Assembly: GCA_015654605.1 (NCBI GenBank)
Contig: JAATGO010000084.1
Location: forward strand, 1 to 5,382
Reading direction: 5' to 3'
DNA length: 5,382 nucleotides
Origin: Betaproteobacteria bacterium
GTDB taxonomy: Bacteria > Pseudomonadota > Gammaproteobacteria > Burkholderiales > Burkholderiaceae
The notes below the pieces were generated by a model. That model was not told the DNA's origin and did not search any database. It was given only the letters and a program-made list of their open reading frames with translations. Below are positions 1 to 5,381 of this stretch, piece by piece (the first letter of the stretch is position 1; every line of letters starts with the position of its first letter). Position numbers and translations under genes: made by a program.

Positions 1-1
1 C

Positions 2-292
2 AGCGCAGAAGTCGACCAGGCATTACAAACTGCTGATGCCTTATTGTTACCTAGTCTGCCGCAACTTCCTCCAACATTGGAAGACGTGCGCAACGGCGCC
101 TCTGTTATTGCCATGAGTTCGCTGGTACGTCCTTTTAATCTGAGTGGGCATCCGGCCATCAGTATCCCCGTACCAATCGCTGCTAATGCATTGCGTGCCA
201 GCTTGCAACTCGTCGGGCGCAAAGGCGAGGATGAAACACTATGTGCTCTTGGTCTGCATCTTGAGCAATCCCTAAAACATCTTTTGACATGA
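2..292 (+). CDS. iacH: Amidase-signature family hydrolase, C-terminal end (5' truncated; probable IacH)
   Basis: This is the last 96 codons of a gene that enters from the left edge; the frame is open from base 2 to the TGA at 290-292. The visible protein has the usual C-terminal pattern of amidase-signature enzymes: an ADALLLPSLPQLPP strand segment, then FNLSGHPAISIPVP (compare the family's 'N..G.PA.s.P'), then LRASLQLVGRKGEDETLCALG and a final helix. Amidase-signature enzymes hydrolyse C-N amide bonds with a Ser-cisSer-Lys triad. Those residues lie upstream, so activity cannot be judged here. The stop is 34 bases before the next start, so co-transcription with the Rieske genes is likely. An amidase-like protein, IacH, is a member of indole-3-acetate catabolic clusters, and that context is the reason for the symbol. 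The family call is firm; the iacH assignment is inference. Another amidase acting on an aromatic amide is possible. Confidence 0.75.
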   Translation, partial: SAEVDQALQTADALLLPSLPQLPPTLEDVRNGASVIAMSSLVRPFNLSGHPAISIPVPIAANALRASLQLVGRKGEDETLCALGLHLEQSLKHLLT

Positions 293-316
293 ACTATACC
301 AACAGTCCCCCTATTT

Positions 317-320
317 GGAG
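317..320 (+). promoter_or_regulatory. Ribosome binding site deciding the oxygenase start
   Basis: GGAG lies six bases before the ATG at 327. A TTG at 315 in the same frame would add four residues, but it overlaps this site and has no ribosome binding site of its own. The ATG is therefore the better start. Confidence 0.75.
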
Positions 321-326
321 AATACA

Positions 327-1613
327 ATGAATGCCCCATTACGCTTCCATTCTAGAACACCGGACTCGTCATATGCCAACCTGGTACAAGGTGCTGCTGT
401 CGATCCATCACTCTACACAGATCCTGCGATTTTCGAAGTAGAAATGGAGAAAATCTTTTATAAAACCTGGGTATGGGTCGCGCATGAAAGTGAAATCCGC
501 CAACCTGGTGATTTCAAGGTGGCCATGATTGGTCGCCAACCTGTCATTGTCGTACGCGATCGCAGTGGAAAGATCAATGTTTTGGAAAACCGTTGCCGTC
601 ACCGTGGCGCAACCGTCTGCGAAAAACACAAAGGAAATGCTACTGGTTTCACCTGTCCATACCATAGTTGGTCCTATGGCCTGGATGGAAAACTACGTGG
701 TCTGCCTTATCCAGAAGGGTACGAAGATGTAGTAGAAAAAGCAGATCTGCCACTCGGTAGCCTTCGCGTAGGAATCTACGCCGGGATGATTTTTGCCAGC
801 TTTAATCAGGAAATTGAATCTCTTGAAGATCACCTTGGCAATGCCAGACAGTGGATTGATCTGTTCATGAAACAAGGTGCTGGTTATCCTATTAAAATAC
901 AAGGGGAACATAAATTTTCCTTTAATGGCAACTGGAAAATACAACTGGAAAATACCACTGATGGCTATCATTTTCCGGTCGTACACAAAACATTCCTACA
1001 ATCAGTGGATAGCCAAACCTCGGAAATGCTGTCCTTCATGACGGATGATCAATCGATCACTCGCTCTTTGGGAAATGGTCACAGTGTCATGATCATGGTT
1101 CCTGAGCATGTTGATCTTGATATCGATGATGGTAGCGAACAATTACAAGACCGTTTTAGCCATATCATCGAAGAGCTTTCTAAAGAAATGCCTCCAGAAA
1201 AAGTACGTCGTATCGTACGCTCGCTGCATGGTGCCGGATTCAATCTGAATCTCTTCCCGAATGTGGCTATGTCCATGTCATTTTTTCGGGTATTGCATCC
1301 CGTCTCCGTCGGCGAAACACAAATCCGTCACATTGCATTAGGTATGGATGGCGGGCCTGAAATTGCCAATCGTGAACGTCTGCGTATTCATGAACACTTT
1401 CAAGGTCCATTAGGTTTTGGTAGCCCTGATGATGCCGAAGCATGGGAACGTGTTCAAATTGGTTCATACGCTGGCCGCGATATTCCTATTCTGGTGAACC
1501 GTGGTCTCAATCGCGAATGGGTCGACACCAACGGTGACAAAGTGTCACATTCAACAGACGAAACAGGGATGCGCGCAGCATATGATAAGTGGAAAAGGAT
1601 GATGGAGAAATAA
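327..1613 (+). CDS. iacC: Rieske non-heme iron oxygenase, large (alpha) subunit; probable IacC
   Basis: This is the 428-residue catalytic subunit of a ring-hydroxylating oxygenase, cytoplasmic, with no signal peptide. The N-terminal Rieske domain has C90-x-H92, 17 residues, then C110-x2-H113, which bind the [2Fe-2S] cluster. The C-terminal catalytic domain has E208-N209-x2-D212-x2-H215-x4-H220, giving the bridging Asp and the two His ligands of the mononuclear iron. The third ligand is probably Asp368 or Asp369 in the GFGSPDDAEAWERVQ stretch. Length fits the family (about 420-460). All metal ligands are present, so the enzyme looks intact. The small-subunit gene overlaps its stop codon and a reductase gene follows, giving a complete oxygenase. 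N-terminal features such as SRTPD..Y.NLV and the amidase and flavin-reductase neighbours point to IacC of indole-3-acetate catabolism. Salicylate 5-hydroxylase or benzoate/anthranilate dioxygenase relatives are alternatives. Family certain; substrate inferred. Confidence 0.88.
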   Translation: MNAPLRFHSRTPDSSYANLVQGAAVDPSLYTDPAIFEVEMEKIFYKTWVWVAHESEIRQPGDFKVAMIGRQPVIVVRDRSGKINVLENRCRHRGATVCEKHKGNATGFTCPYHSWSYGLDGKLRGLPYPEGYEDVVEKADLPLGSLRVGIYAGMIFASFNQEIESLEDHLGNARQWIDLFMKQGAGYPIKIQGEHKFSFNGNWKIQLENTTDGYHFPVVHKTFLQSVDSQTSEMLSFMTDDQSITRSLGNGHSVMIMVPEHVDLDIDDGSEQLQDRFSHIIEELSKEMPPEKVRRIVRSLHGAGFNLNLFPNVAMSMSFFRVLHPVSVGETQIRHIALGMDGGPEIANRERLRIHEHFQGPLGFGSPDDAEAWERVQIGSYAGRDIPILVNRGLNREWVDTNGDKVSHSTDETGMRAAYDKWKRMMEK

Positions 1614-2116
1614 TGAATAATACCGATAACTTGCAGGGTCTGTCAGCACCATTGGCCCAAGCTATTACTTTCATCTGGAAAGAAGCAGAATTACTGGATC
1701 GTAAAGATTATCTTACATGGTCAAACCTATGGACTGATGATGGTACCTACGTGATCCCCATTGATCCTGATGCAACTGACTTTGCAGCACAACTCAATTA
1801 TGCTTACGATAATGCAAAAATGCGCAAGCTGCGCATTGAACGTCTGACATCAGGTTTCGCCATGTCTGCTGTTGATGCCTCCAGTACCGTACGCACGGTG
1901 TCACGTTTTACTTTGGCATCAGCAACAGACACCACTATTGAAGTCAACTCAGCACAAGTTATCATTGGTTATAAGCGTCAGACCCATACCATTTTTGCGG
2001 CCAATCTGACACATCGGCTGCGTGTCACACCAAACCAATCTCTTAAACTGGAGCAAAAAATCATACGTCTTATCAATTCTGAAGATAGCTTAAACGCCAT
2101 CGGCTTTCTTTTGTAG
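1613..2116 (+). CDS. iacD: Ring-hydroxylating oxygenase, small (beta) subunit; probable IacD
   Basis: This 167-residue protein has the compact NTF2-like alpha/beta fold of oxygenase beta subunits, which hold the alpha trimer together and have no metal site. Family signs are EAELLDRKDYLTWSNLWTDD (residues 25-43), the YDNAKMRKLRIERL segment (65-79), the T-V-RTVSRF strand (92-99) and the KIIRLINSEDSLNAIGFLL end. The ATG at 1613 shares one base with the TAA stop of the alpha subunit (TAATG). GGAG at 1604-1607 sits five bases upstream, inside the alpha gene. This arrangement indicates translational coupling, which suits two subunits needed in equal amounts. A GTG at 1589 would add eight residues but lies upstream of the GGAG, so it is rejected as the start. 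The beta-subunit role is firm; the name iacD follows from the neighbouring genes. Confidence 0.87.
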   Translation: MNNTDNLQGLSAPLAQAITFIWKEAELLDRKDYLTWSNLWTDDGTYVIPIDPDATDFAAQLNYAYDNAKMRKLRIERLTSGFAMSAVDASSTVRTVSRFTLASATDTTIEVNSAQVIIGYKRQTHTIFAANLTHRLRVTPNQSLKLEQKIIRLINSEDSLNAIGFLL

Positions 2117-2167
2117 TGTTATTGATAGTACCAATTTGATTTACCACTTACTCCATACAACAGTACA

Positions 2168-3127
2168 ATGAAATTAACCGTACAAGAAATCATTGACGAA
2201 ACAAGTGATATTCGCTCATTCCGACTGGTGAGTGCAGATGGCGCCGCCTTACCGCGATATACCCCTGGAGCACACATCGATGTTGTCGGCCCTAGCGGCC
2301 TTATTCGTCAGTATTCCTTGTGCGGTCCATTATCTGATGTCTACTCCTACACGATCGCAGTAAAAAAAGAGCTCGATTCTCGTGGTGGATCAGCAGCATT
2401 ACATGATGCCGTACAAATAGGTAGCGAACTGGAAGTTGGCATACCACGGAACCTGTTCGCACTAGATGACAAGGCATCAGAACATATTCTTTTTGGTGCT
2501 GGTATCGGCGTCACGCCATTACTCAGCATGGCATATCAACTGCTAGCCCAGCATAAAAAATTTACACTTCATTATTTCGTCCGTGCACGTGAACATGCTG
2601 CCTTTGTCAACTTACTGGACAGTCCATTATTTTCTGGGAAAGTACGCTTCCACTATGGCGTGCAGAGTTCTGATATGGAACACTATCTGCGAACCTGCTT
2701 GGACGCGGCCGATCCACAAGCACACGTCTACACCTGCGGTCCTGCACCATTCATGGATGCAGTCGTTGCTGTTGCTACACGCAATCGTCCGGAAGAGGCA
2801 ATCCATCTGGAACACTTTCAGGCAACAACAGCCAATGATTCACAAGGCACAAATACAGATAGTCCCTTTGCTATCAAGCTCGCTAGTTCTGGTCAGATAC
2901 TGCAAGTTCCTGTTGGTATCCCGATCGTAGATGTACTGGCACAAGCTGGAGTCACTATCGACACATCCTGTCGCGAAGGAATCTGCGGTACTTGCATTGT
3001 TCCCTTACTGGAAGGAGAACCGGATCATCGCGACAATTGTCTATCAAAAAAAGAAAAAGCTGCCAATGATCAAATCTGCACTTGTGTCTCTCGCGCAAAA
3101 ACAGAAATACTGATTCTGGATCTATAA
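2168..3127 (+). CDS. iacF: Oxygenase reductase, FMN/NAD(P)H/[2Fe-2S] (phthalate dioxygenase reductase type); probable IacF
   Basis: This 319-residue electron-transfer protein passes electrons from NAD(P)H through flavin to a plant-type [2Fe-2S] centre, and presumably on to the Rieske cluster of the upstream oxygenase. Domains in order are a flavin-binding barrel with RQYSL (47-51), a nucleotide-binding domain with GAGIGVTP (110-117) and YTCGPAPFMDAV (188-199), and a C-terminal ferredoxin domain. The cluster cysteines are C268-x4-C273-x2-C276-x29-C306, the last one in CVSRA, with HRD at 287-289 between them. This domain order is that of the phthalate dioxygenase reductase/VanB group. The gene starts 51 bases after the small-subunit stop. 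The ATG fits the family's N-terminus, but no clear Shine-Dalgarno sequence precedes it. Two extra cysteines (C291, C304) flank the cluster region. Function is firm; pairing with the upstream oxygenase is inferred from adjacency. Confidence 0.87.
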   Translation: MKLTVQEIIDETSDIRSFRLVSADGAALPRYTPGAHIDVVGPSGLIRQYSLCGPLSDVYSYTIAVKKELDSRGGSAALHDAVQIGSELEVGIPRNLFALDDKASEHILFGAGIGVTPLLSMAYQLLAQHKKFTLHYFVRAREHAAFVNLLDSPLFSGKVRFHYGVQSSDMEHYLRTCLDAADPQAHVYTCGPAPFMDAVVAVATRNRPEEAIHLEHFQATTANDSQGTNTDSPFAIKLASSGQILQVPVGIPIVDVLAQAGVTIDTSCREGICGTCIVPLLEGEPDHRDNCLSKKEKAANDQICTCVSRAKTEILILDL

Positions 3128-3262
3128 CATTCTTCTATCGCCATGACAGTGATGAAGTCATTAACAACATCTCATTCCTATTGATGACACGAGTTCTAGT
3201 AGCAAGAAGGATCCTTTTACTCCCCCTTATTTTATCTAGTCTATATCGATAACATTATTACG

Positions 3263-3308
3263 AAAAACAAAAAGGCTAGCTCTCCTCATTTTCAAGAAAA
3301 ACCAGCCT
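3263..3308 (-). terminator. Rho-independent terminator of the flavin reductase gene
   Basis: Read on the - strand, AGGCTGG (3308-3302) pairs with CTAGCCT (3279-3273). This gives a 7-bp stem with one G-U pair, and TTTTGTTTTT (3272-3263) follows at once. An inner TTTTC/GAAAA pairing lies in the loop. On the + strand the G-U pair becomes an A-C mismatch and no T-run follows, so the signal is oriented for the - strand gene that ends at 3348. Confidence 0.75.
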
Positions 3309-3347
3309 CGTATTCAACTCGCTATAAGCAATACCGTCAGATTACTC

Positions 3348-3881
3348 TTATAACTGTATCCGCTTAACCTTATGAAACAGGCGATTAAAATAAATCAGAC
3401 TATCTTTCTCCTCGCTGACTTCAATGCTGCTCAGTTCCACAAACATCACTGAATGCGAACCTACTTCTTTGCATTCAGCGATACGGCCTTGTAATTTAAC
3501 GAGCGCACCACTTAATGCAGGTTGCCTCAAACCTCCATCCTCTTCCCATACCTCCCAGGAAAAGCGGTCTTCCATCGCTACCTTGGTAACACCTGAGAAA
3601 TGCAACGCCAACTGCTCCTGCTCATCACTGAGAACGTTCACGCATAACTGTCCATTTTTCTTGAAAACATCATGCATCGCGCTATGACGATTAATGCAGA
3701 CCAGAATCGTTGGCGGAGAATCCGTGACAGAACAAACTGCACTCGCAGTGATTCCACAACGCCCAGCAGGGCCGTTAGTAGTAATGATACTGACAGCTGC
3801 CGGCAAATGTGCCATAGCATTGCGAAACTCGATTTTCTCTTGCGTCAAACCTTGATAATGACTAGCGCCAGTGGCACCCAT
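3348..3881 (-). CDS. iacG: HpaC-like NAD(P)H:flavin oxidoreductase; probable IacG
   Basis: This 177-residue FMN-binding split-barrel reductase makes reduced flavin for a separate flavin-dependent monooxygenase. It strongly resembles E. coli HpaC in FRNAMAHLPAAVSIITT (19-35), GITASAVCSVTDSPP (43-57), VCINRHSAM (61-69), LCVNVL (79-84), HFSGVTKVAMEDRF (94-107) and LIYFNRLFHKV (162-172). The ATG at 3881 is preceded by AGGAG (- strand, plus coordinates 3888-3892) six bases upstream, a strong site. The gene faces the oxygenase genes and has its own terminator, so it is a separate transcript. In indole-3-acetate clusters a reductase of this kind, IacG, is thought to serve the monooxygenase IacA, which is not in this window. 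HpaC (partner of 4-hydroxyphenylacetate hydroxylase HpaB) or RutF are alternatives. The reductase family is firm; the specific partner is inferred. Confidence 0.85.
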   Translation of the reverse strand: MGATGASHYQGLTQEKIEFRNAMAHLPAAVSIITTNGPAGRCGITASAVCSVTDSPPTILVCINRHSAMHDVFKKNGQLCVNVLSDEQEQLALHFSGVTKVAMEDRFSWEVWEEDGGLRQPALSGALVKLQGRIAECKEVGSHSVMFVELSSIEVSEEKDSLIYFNRLFHKVKRIQL

Positions 3882-3887
3882 ACTTTG

Positions 3888-3892
3888 CTCCT
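3888..3892 (-). promoter_or_regulatory. Ribosome binding site of the flavin reductase gene
   Basis: AGGAG on the - strand, six bases before the ATG at 3881, fixes the start of the HpaC-like protein. Confidence 0.7.
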
Positions 3893-3919
3893 ACCTTTCT
3901 TGACTTTGTACTCTTGGTA

Positions 3920-3930
3920 ATGACAGTCAT
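3920..3930. repeat. Palindrome ATGAC-A-GTCAT, possible operator
   Basis: Five-base arms mirror each other around A3925. The element lies about 40 bases upstream of the flavin reductase start, where a repressor site could act. It is short and could be chance. Confidence 0.3.
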
Positions 3931-4152
3931 CTTCCTGTCTCACCCAGAGCCGTACGCTCCTACTAGCACTAAAATGTGACATCTGATGGTGAATATGTCT
4001 CCAGAATAAAGCAAGTGCACTATGCAAACAATTCAGCCTAGCGCTAGAAATACAAGGCTATTCTGTTATCCGTCTAAGGGTTTTTACCTAGACCGACGCC
4101 ACAAACACCCGTCTATATCCGTAGCATCCCAAGATCATCTGCATTTCCTTGC

Positions 4153-4189
4153 TTTATTGCACATTTTTTCCCCATCATTGTGCAATAAA
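4153..4189. repeat. Perfect 11-bp inverted repeat, possible activator site
   Basis: TTTATTGCACA (4153-4163) and TGTGCAATAAA (4179-4189) are exact reverse complements separated by 15 bases that include a T6C4 run. The centre is near 4171. Neither strand has a T-run after the repeat, so a terminator is unlikely and a protein-binding site is more plausible. The GCAC and GTGC cores are 17 bases apart, against 7 in classical NtrC sites, a difference of one helical turn. The repeat lies about 113 bases upstream of the start expected from the sigma-54-like promoter, a typical distance for enhancer binding. The protein that binds it is unknown. Confidence 0.6.
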
Positions 4190-4257
4190 CCTCCGTCGTG
4201 ATGGATTTTCCTCCCATGTTTTCTACGCATTGATATGTTGCAAAAACGTCTGCATTC

Positions 4258-4273
4258 TGGCGCAATTCTTGCT
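4258..4273 (+). promoter_or_regulatory. Candidate sigma-54 (-24/-12) promoter of the response regulator
   Basis: TGGCGCAATTCTTGCT matches the sigma-54 consensus TGGCACG-N4-TTGCW at every core position except the A and final G of the -24 box. The GG and GC dinucleotides are correctly spaced at 12 bases. Flanking C4253, A4254, C4257 and T4276 also agree with the extended consensus. Transcription would start near 4284, leaving a leader of about 83 bases before the regulator gene. No sigma-54 activator gene is in view. Confidence 0.45.
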
Positions 4274-4286
4274 CATATTTTAGCTA

Positions 4287-4314
4287 TGCGTCATATCTGA
4301 TTGTGCGTATATCT
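4287..4314 (+). repeat. Direct repeat TGCGT/ATATCT upstream of the response regulator
   Basis: TGCGT-C-ATATCT (4287-4298) is repeated as TGCGT-ATATCT (4304-4314), 17 bases on. Related pieces lie on either side: ACGCATTGATATG (4225-4237, inverted) and ACGCAT (4318-4323, inverted). The arrangement resembles tandem binding sites of a dimeric regulator, possibly the response regulator itself. Confidence 0.4.
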
Positions 4315-4366
4315 AAAACGCATCTCATGCCTATTGATGAAATGATTTCTAATAATTCTTGACTGG

Positions 4367-5005
4367 ATGATGATGGATACCAATTCCCCCGTAGTGTATA
4401 TCGTTGATGATGACGATGCTGTGCGTACCTCACTGGCCTGGTTACTCAGTTCGGTTAACATTCGTACAGAATGCTTTGAAGGGCCAGAAGCCTTTCTAAA
4501 GGCCTATGATGCACATAGCCAAAGCTGTTTGATTCTTGATGCCCGTATGCCAGAAATCAGCGGCTTTCAGTTGCAGGAACGGCTCAATGCCATGGGTGCA
4601 GAAATCCCTGTTATTTTTGTTTCCGGACATGGCGACATCCCCATGTCAGTACGTGCCCTGAAAAATGGGGCTGTCGATTTCTTTGAAAAACCATACAATT
4701 CACAACAAATGTTGGAGCGTATTCAGATGACGCTCAAACATGTGGAAAATAATCAGCAGGCACGAGAACGTAAGAAACTTTTGCGCACACGCTTAAAAAC
4801 TCTCACCACGCGTGAACGAGAAATTCTAGAAAAAGTCATCCTGGGAGCCTCTAGCAAACAAATTGCACGAGAGCTGAATATTAGTGTCAAAACTGTCGAT
4901 GTACATCGTGCCAGTATCAAAGACAAATTACATTGCCCAAGTACCGCTTCTCTGGTGCGTGATGTGTTGCTCGATTTTGGACCACATTTTCTACAAGCGG
5001 CATGA
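4367..5005 (+). CDS. Two-component response regulator, FixJ/NarL family (REC + LuxR-type HTH)
   Basis: This is a 212-residue DNA-binding response regulator. The receiver domain (about 8-125) has the acidic pocket D14-D16, phospho-acceptor D58 in LDARMP, S86 in VSGHGD and K108 in EKP, all expected for a phosphorylatable protein. A charged linker (about 126-145) leads to the LuxR-type helix-turn-helix (about 146-200) with LTTREREILEKVILGASSKQIARELNIS in order. FixJ-like regulators such as StyR and TodT control aromatic catabolism, so control of this locus is plausible. Three ATG codons open the frame (4367, 4370, 4373). None has a strong ribosome binding site, but GGAT at 4365-4368 best serves the third, giving 210 residues. 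No sensor kinase is adjacent: the upstream neighbour is divergent and the downstream one convergent. Family certain; target genes inferred. Confidence 0.88.
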   Translation: MMMDTNSPVVYIVDDDDAVRTSLAWLLSSVNIRTECFEGPEAFLKAYDAHSQSCLILDARMPEISGFQLQERLNAMGAEIPVIFVSGHGDIPMSVRALKNGAVDFFEKPYNSQQMLERIQMTLKHVENNQQARERKKLLRTRLKTLTTREREILEKVILGASSKQIARELNISVKTVDVHRASIKDKLHCPSTASLVRDVLLDFGPHFLQAA

Positions 5006-5066
5006 ATACCTTCATGATCGGAAACTGATGCGGCATCATGTGTCCGTGTGTTCATACGCGTTAACA

Positions 5067-5096
5067 AGGAAGATTATTTTTCCTCTTTTATTTTTT
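5067..5096 (+). terminator. Possible rho-independent terminator after the response regulator
   Basis: AGGAAGA (5067-5073) pairs with TTTTCCT (5078-5084) around a TTAT loop, with one G-U pair, and CTTTTATTTTTT follows. The stem has only two G-C pairs, so it is weak. The G-U pair becomes a C-A mismatch on the - strand, which favours the + orientation. It overlaps the last codons of the convergent hydrolase gene. Confidence 0.4.
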
Positions 5097-5381
5097 CATG
5101 CTTTCCATGCCATCCATACTGAAGATTTTTTGGATTGCCAGCTCTGAGGTAAATATATCTTCCGCTTTATGCCCCGCTCCTGGTATTTCTGCTTCCTGTC
5201 GCTGTACAGGTATTTGCCATTGCTGCATGAGGAACTGCTCATAGCGTAGATAATTACGATGCCGGTCAAGGCGATTGGCTCCTTCCAACAAGGCACTGCA
5301 GGAAATATCCAGTAATCGATGATGCGCATTATCATCCCTCCCCCCAACCAAATAGATAATGTCACGCGCGGCATACCGTCG
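5088..5381 (-). CDS. Alpha/beta hydrolase, C-terminal part (5' truncated at window edge)
   Basis: The frame is open from the right edge to the TAA at 5090-5088, giving 97 visible residues. The pattern is that of the C-terminal end of a serine alpha/beta hydrolase: a YAARDIIYLVGGRDD segment with the strand and acidic turn, then LLDISCSALLEGANRLDRHRNY, then IPGAGHKAEDIFTS with the probable catalytic His in GAGH. Other members read 'RDV.YLlG..D....ldksC.a..QG.nRl.Rg..y' and 'vPGvGHd...mf'. The nucleophile motif is outside the window. The gene converges on the response regulator and is not a known member of the iac set, so its link with the catabolic genes is uncertain. A stray open frame in another phase (5374-5096) overlaps it and shows no family pattern. 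Confidence 0.65.
   Translation of the reverse strand, partial: RRYAARDIIYLVGGRDDNAHHRLLDISCSALLEGANRLDRHRNYLRYEQFLMQQWQIPVQRQEAEIPGAGHKAEDIFTSELAIQKIFSMDGMESMKK

Larger units (their letters stand above)
3882..4366. other. Divergent intergenic region, probable shared control region
   Basis: These 485 bases separate the divergent starts of the flavin reductase (-) and response regulator (+) genes. I see no convincing gene on either strand; the short open frames here have no recognisable protein pattern. The region is dense in symmetric and repeated elements: ATGAC-A-GTCAT (3920-3930), CTAGCGCTAG (4038-4047), three GTCTA boxes (4070-4115), a perfect 11-bp inverted repeat (4153-4189), a sigma-54-like promoter (4258-4273) and TGCGT/ATATCT repeats (4225-4323). 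No clear sigma-70 promoter was found for the - strand gene. Confidence 0.6.

Noticed and set aside
693..986. Open frame on the - strand inside the oxygenase gene
   Set aside because: It lies opposite a clearly conserved protein and has no recognisable domain, so it is a shadow frame.
3143..3161. ATGAC...GTCAT hairpin after the reductase gene as a + strand terminator
   Set aside because: The stem is only five base pairs with a 9-base loop, and no T-run follows.
3207..3216. AAGGATCCTT palindrome followed by TT
   Set aside because: There is no loop, so it cannot form a hairpin; a 10-bp palindrome can occur by chance.
4153..4189. Inverted repeat as a rho-independent terminator
   Set aside because: No T-run follows on either strand and it lies upstream of both neighbouring genes, not after them.
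5013..5040. CATGAT...ATCATG and GATGC-G-GCATC inverted repeats after the response regulator
   Set aside because: They overlap and exclude one another, have no T-run, and are short; the AGGAAGA hairpin further on is the better terminator candidate.
5096..5374. Alternative - strand frame starting with ATG over the hydrolase region
   Set aside because: It has no family pattern, while the overlapping frame shows the hydrolase motifs and is open to the window edge.
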